NCBI GenBank assembly: GCA_009760855.2
Contig: WPIO01000021.1
Span: forward strand, 1,791,001 to 1,855,000
From: Cristatella mucedo
Taxonomy: Eukaryota; Bryozoa; Phylactolaemata; Cristatellidae
Direction: 5' to 3'
DNA length: 64,000 nucleotides
This document shows, in pieces, positions 61,971 to 64,000 of the stretch. The position numbers and the translations under genes were made by a program. Position 1 is the first letter of the stretch. Every line of letters starts with the position of its first letter. A model generated the notes under the pieces. That model made no database searches. It was not told the DNA's origin and worked only from the letters and a program-made list of their open reading frames with translations.

Positions 61971-63480
61971 ATGAGTGCAAACAGAAAGAGCTATTCCTTT
62001 GACTACAAGAAGGGAATCAGGCAGGACTCCCAGGGCAAGAATCTGACGGCTTTCTGTAAACAGAAGAAGTTGGATCTCCGAATGGTCCGGAAATGGCAAG
62101 CATAGTACGATAATCTCAGTCAACAGGTGGACGAGTGCGATGCTAAGATGTGCAAGTGTGGATCAGGTCGGCAACCATTATTTTCTGAGCTGGAAAGCAT
62201 CATCAGTGAATGGATTCCTGACAGGAGAGCAAGGACTCTGGTTGTGAGCCAATATATTAAAGCAAATGTGATTGCAAAGGAACCACACCAAGAAATATTC
62301 ACAGAGGAACTCAAGTATCACAACTCAAGATGGATGGATGGCTTCCTTCTGACTTATGAACTGTCTCTAAGACGATCGACAACACTATTCAAGGTGGAAG
62401 GTAGTGAAGTTAGAGATAGTGAAGTTGTTAAACATGCACTTTCATTCTAGTCCTTTGTGGATGGCATCGACTTTTCCACATACAAAATTTCCAACGTGAC
62501 TGCGATGGATAAAACTGCAGTTTATGGGCCAAGGTTATAAAATGATAATCGATGATTAAAATAATATAATGATAAATCTGATAAACAATATAATGATGAT
62601 CTGAGGGAAGCCTCGTCAATCTATGCTCCTTCCACTGGTTACGAAAGTGCACGTGTTATCTGTATTTTGGCAATTCGTCTGGGTGGAAAGAAAGCCACAC
62701 CTATAATCATCAGTGAGGGCAAGAAAAGTAAGATTAAACGGGTTTCACGTGCTTATGTTTATAATCATTAATAAGGTCAACTTAATGCTGCCATTTGTTT
62801 TGTAAGGTGGCCAAAGAGGTCTGCCCGTCTGGGATTCAGCCACCAATCACCGAGCTAAAGACATGAAGAACTTCCTTGCAGATTGAGGAATAGATTAAAT
62901 AATAATATTAATAATAATAATACACTTGATAAAGCGCCCTCGGAAAACTCAATCTCTTTCTAGGCGCTTTACATTTGCTACAAAGGGAAACACGATTGAA
63001 TGGTGAGTAATATCATGCTTGATAAACACCATGAATAACATGGTTAGGAGTGACATGCACAGGGTCAGCATGCACAGTGTCAGTACGAATAAGCACATAA
63101 AGGATGAATCGCGGGAACCCACTAAATGCTGTCCTAAATAGGTGCAAAATAATGATTCCTGCTGGAATGACTTGTCTATTTCCAGACTCTTGATATTGCA
63201 ATTAACAAGCCACTCGAGGACCATTTTCGCATTCTATCAATGACTAAATTGAAATTAGAAAGAAGAGAAATCAGCGTGGAAACTTTGTGAAGCTTGGCCT
63301 GCAAGAGGTCATTACTTGGATGAAGAATGCATGGGATACAATCAGTGACAGCTGAGTTGCCAATGCACTTCAAGAATGGAGTTCTTTCGGTAGACATGTG
63401 AGCTTGGGAGCCAAATAACTATGTCAAAAAATGCAGGCAGGAATTGAAGTTTTGGAAATTTATGACGATGTTCCAGAAGA
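61971..63480 (+). pseudogene. pogo/Tc2-type (Tc1-mariner superfamily) transposase relic
   Basis: A transposase starting at ATG 61971 has an N-terminal HTH (KSYSFDYKKGIRQ, KKLDLRMVRKWQ), one in-frame TAG at 62103, and a CENP-B-type HTH (GSGRQPLFSELESIISEWI, RWMDGFLLTYELSLRRSTT) to 62450. After a frameshift the first catalytic Asp region reads NVTAMDKTAVYG (62493-62530), then TGYESARVICILAIRLGGKK (about 62640-62695) and LWDSATNHRAKDMKNFLAD with the second Asp (62828-62885). A LINE fragment interrupts at 62896-63142. The third-Asp block QTLDIAINKPLEDHFR follows at 63180-63230. Near 63632-63662, ATAAGACCCTGTCTTATTTT resembles Tc2/Kanga-type element ends. It is multiply disabled. Confidence 0.87.
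62896..63142 (-). mobile_element. L2-like LINE 3' end inserted in a pogo/Tc2 transposase relic
   Basis: The tail TAATAATATTAATAATAATA, the motif AAAGCGCCCTCGGAAAACTC and the GTGACATGCACAGGGTCAGC segment identify the family. The flanks on both sides are transposase coding sequence. Confidence 0.9.
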
Positions 63481-63629
63481 TGACATGACTATAACTAAAT
63501 AAAAATAAATGCGTGTATATGAATAAAAACAGACTTGTGTACATGAATAAGAATAAATATAGACGTTCGTACATAAGAAGATAAGAAATTCCTTTTAAAT
63601 AAGCCTTGTGTAATTTTCAGAGGTAAAAC

Positions 63630-63665
63630 TAATATAAGACCCTGTCTTATTTTTAGGGAAACATG
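63630..63665. repeat. Candidate terminal repeat of the pogo/Tc2-type element
   Basis: AATATAAGACCCTGTCTTAT followed by TTTTAGGG carries a short internal palindrome (ATAAGAC/GTCTTAT). It resembles ends known for Tc2/Kanga elements. The matching upstream end was not located. Confidence 0.4.
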
Positions 63666-63721
63666 ATAATAAGCTTCGTGGAACCTGTTATGCTCTGCTC
63701 GATAACTGGCGAGCTTAATCA

Positions 63722-63802
63722 TTCACATAATAACAATAATCGCAATAACGATCTCTTTTGTATGGCTCCAAAGAGAACTATCTTTATCCAGATGCCAAAA
63801 CC
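63722..63802 (-). mobile_element. SINE-B/LINE-type 3' tail remnant
   Basis: The ATAATAACAATAATCGCAAT tail precedes GGCTCCAAAGAGAACTATCT on the minus strand. Confidence 0.45.
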
Positions 63803-64000
63803 TTTCTGTAGGTGAAGCGATAATCAAAAGCAAACTCACTTGCATAGGCAAAATTAGTATGAGCAGAGTAGGTAATGGCCACAGGTGGATATGCCTGCTG
63901 TGCGCAGATCTTCTGTTAAAGGCAGAGCCAGGACCACTTCTGGCTGTGTAGGTAAGTGCAATGCATAAGCTCACCAAATTTGGGAGTGATCATGTGTCAG

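Overview
This is nuclear DNA from a multicellular animal, most likely an invertebrate. The evidence is split genes with canonical GT-AG introns, tRNA-headed SINEs, L2/CR1-type LINEs, hAT and pogo/Tc2-type DNA transposons, and long microsatellites; there are no bacterial operons or Shine-Dalgarno signals. A lophotrochozoan would fit, but the species cannot be read from the sequence. Two host genes are recognisable and they converge.

Gene 1 (+ strand, about 7.0-30.1 kb) encodes a NAA50-like N-terminal acetyltransferase (GNAT fold). Three exons are secure: 14630-14769, 14887-15105 and 30007-30148. They line up without gaps with family residues around the substrate pocket, the acetyl-CoA loop and the C-terminal Tyr-Tyr motif. 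Two upstream exons (7028-7248 and 8342-8449) fit in splice phase and lie in or near a CpG-rich region, but are inferred. One small exon of about 22 codons, expected between 15.1 and 30.0 kb, was not found.

Gene 2 (- strand, 47539-33014) is a complete six-exon SLC16/monocarboxylate-transporter family gene encoding 861 residues. All five introns are phase 1. It has the DGGWGW signature in TM1, the YFxxRRxLA signature in TM5, a roughly 410-residue cytoplasmic loop between TM6 and TM7, and lacks the charged Lys (TM1) and Asp (TM8) used by proton-coupled MCT1-4.

The rest is mostly mobile DNA. An L2-like LINE family is present in more than a dozen copies (longest 21.8-24.3 kb, minus). Its 3' end carries a conserved motif and an ATT-rich tail. 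A second LINE family has at least three 3' fragments. Two tRNA-headed SINE families occur: SINE-A and SINE-B; SINE-B shares its 3' tail with the L2-like LINE. A hAT transposase relic (25.8-27.0 kb) is split by a SINE-B, and a pogo/Tc2-type transposase relic (62.0-63.5 kb) is split by a LINE fragment. In MCT intron 2, a 187-bp hAT MITE with SPIN-like ends and a perfect 8-bp target duplication sits inside an L2-like LINE copy; the longest LINE copy supplies the matching empty site. That MITE is the most interesting observation, because SPIN-type elements are known for horizontal transfer between distant animals.

Layout: 1-5 kb no gene recognised; 5.1-7.3 kb CpG-rich presumed promoter; 7-15 kb 5' and central exons of the NAA50-like gene; 15-30 kb its long repeat-filled intron; 30-33 kb intergenic with SINE-A copies; 33-47.6 kb the transporter gene; 48-64 kb repeat-rich, with no host gene recognised.
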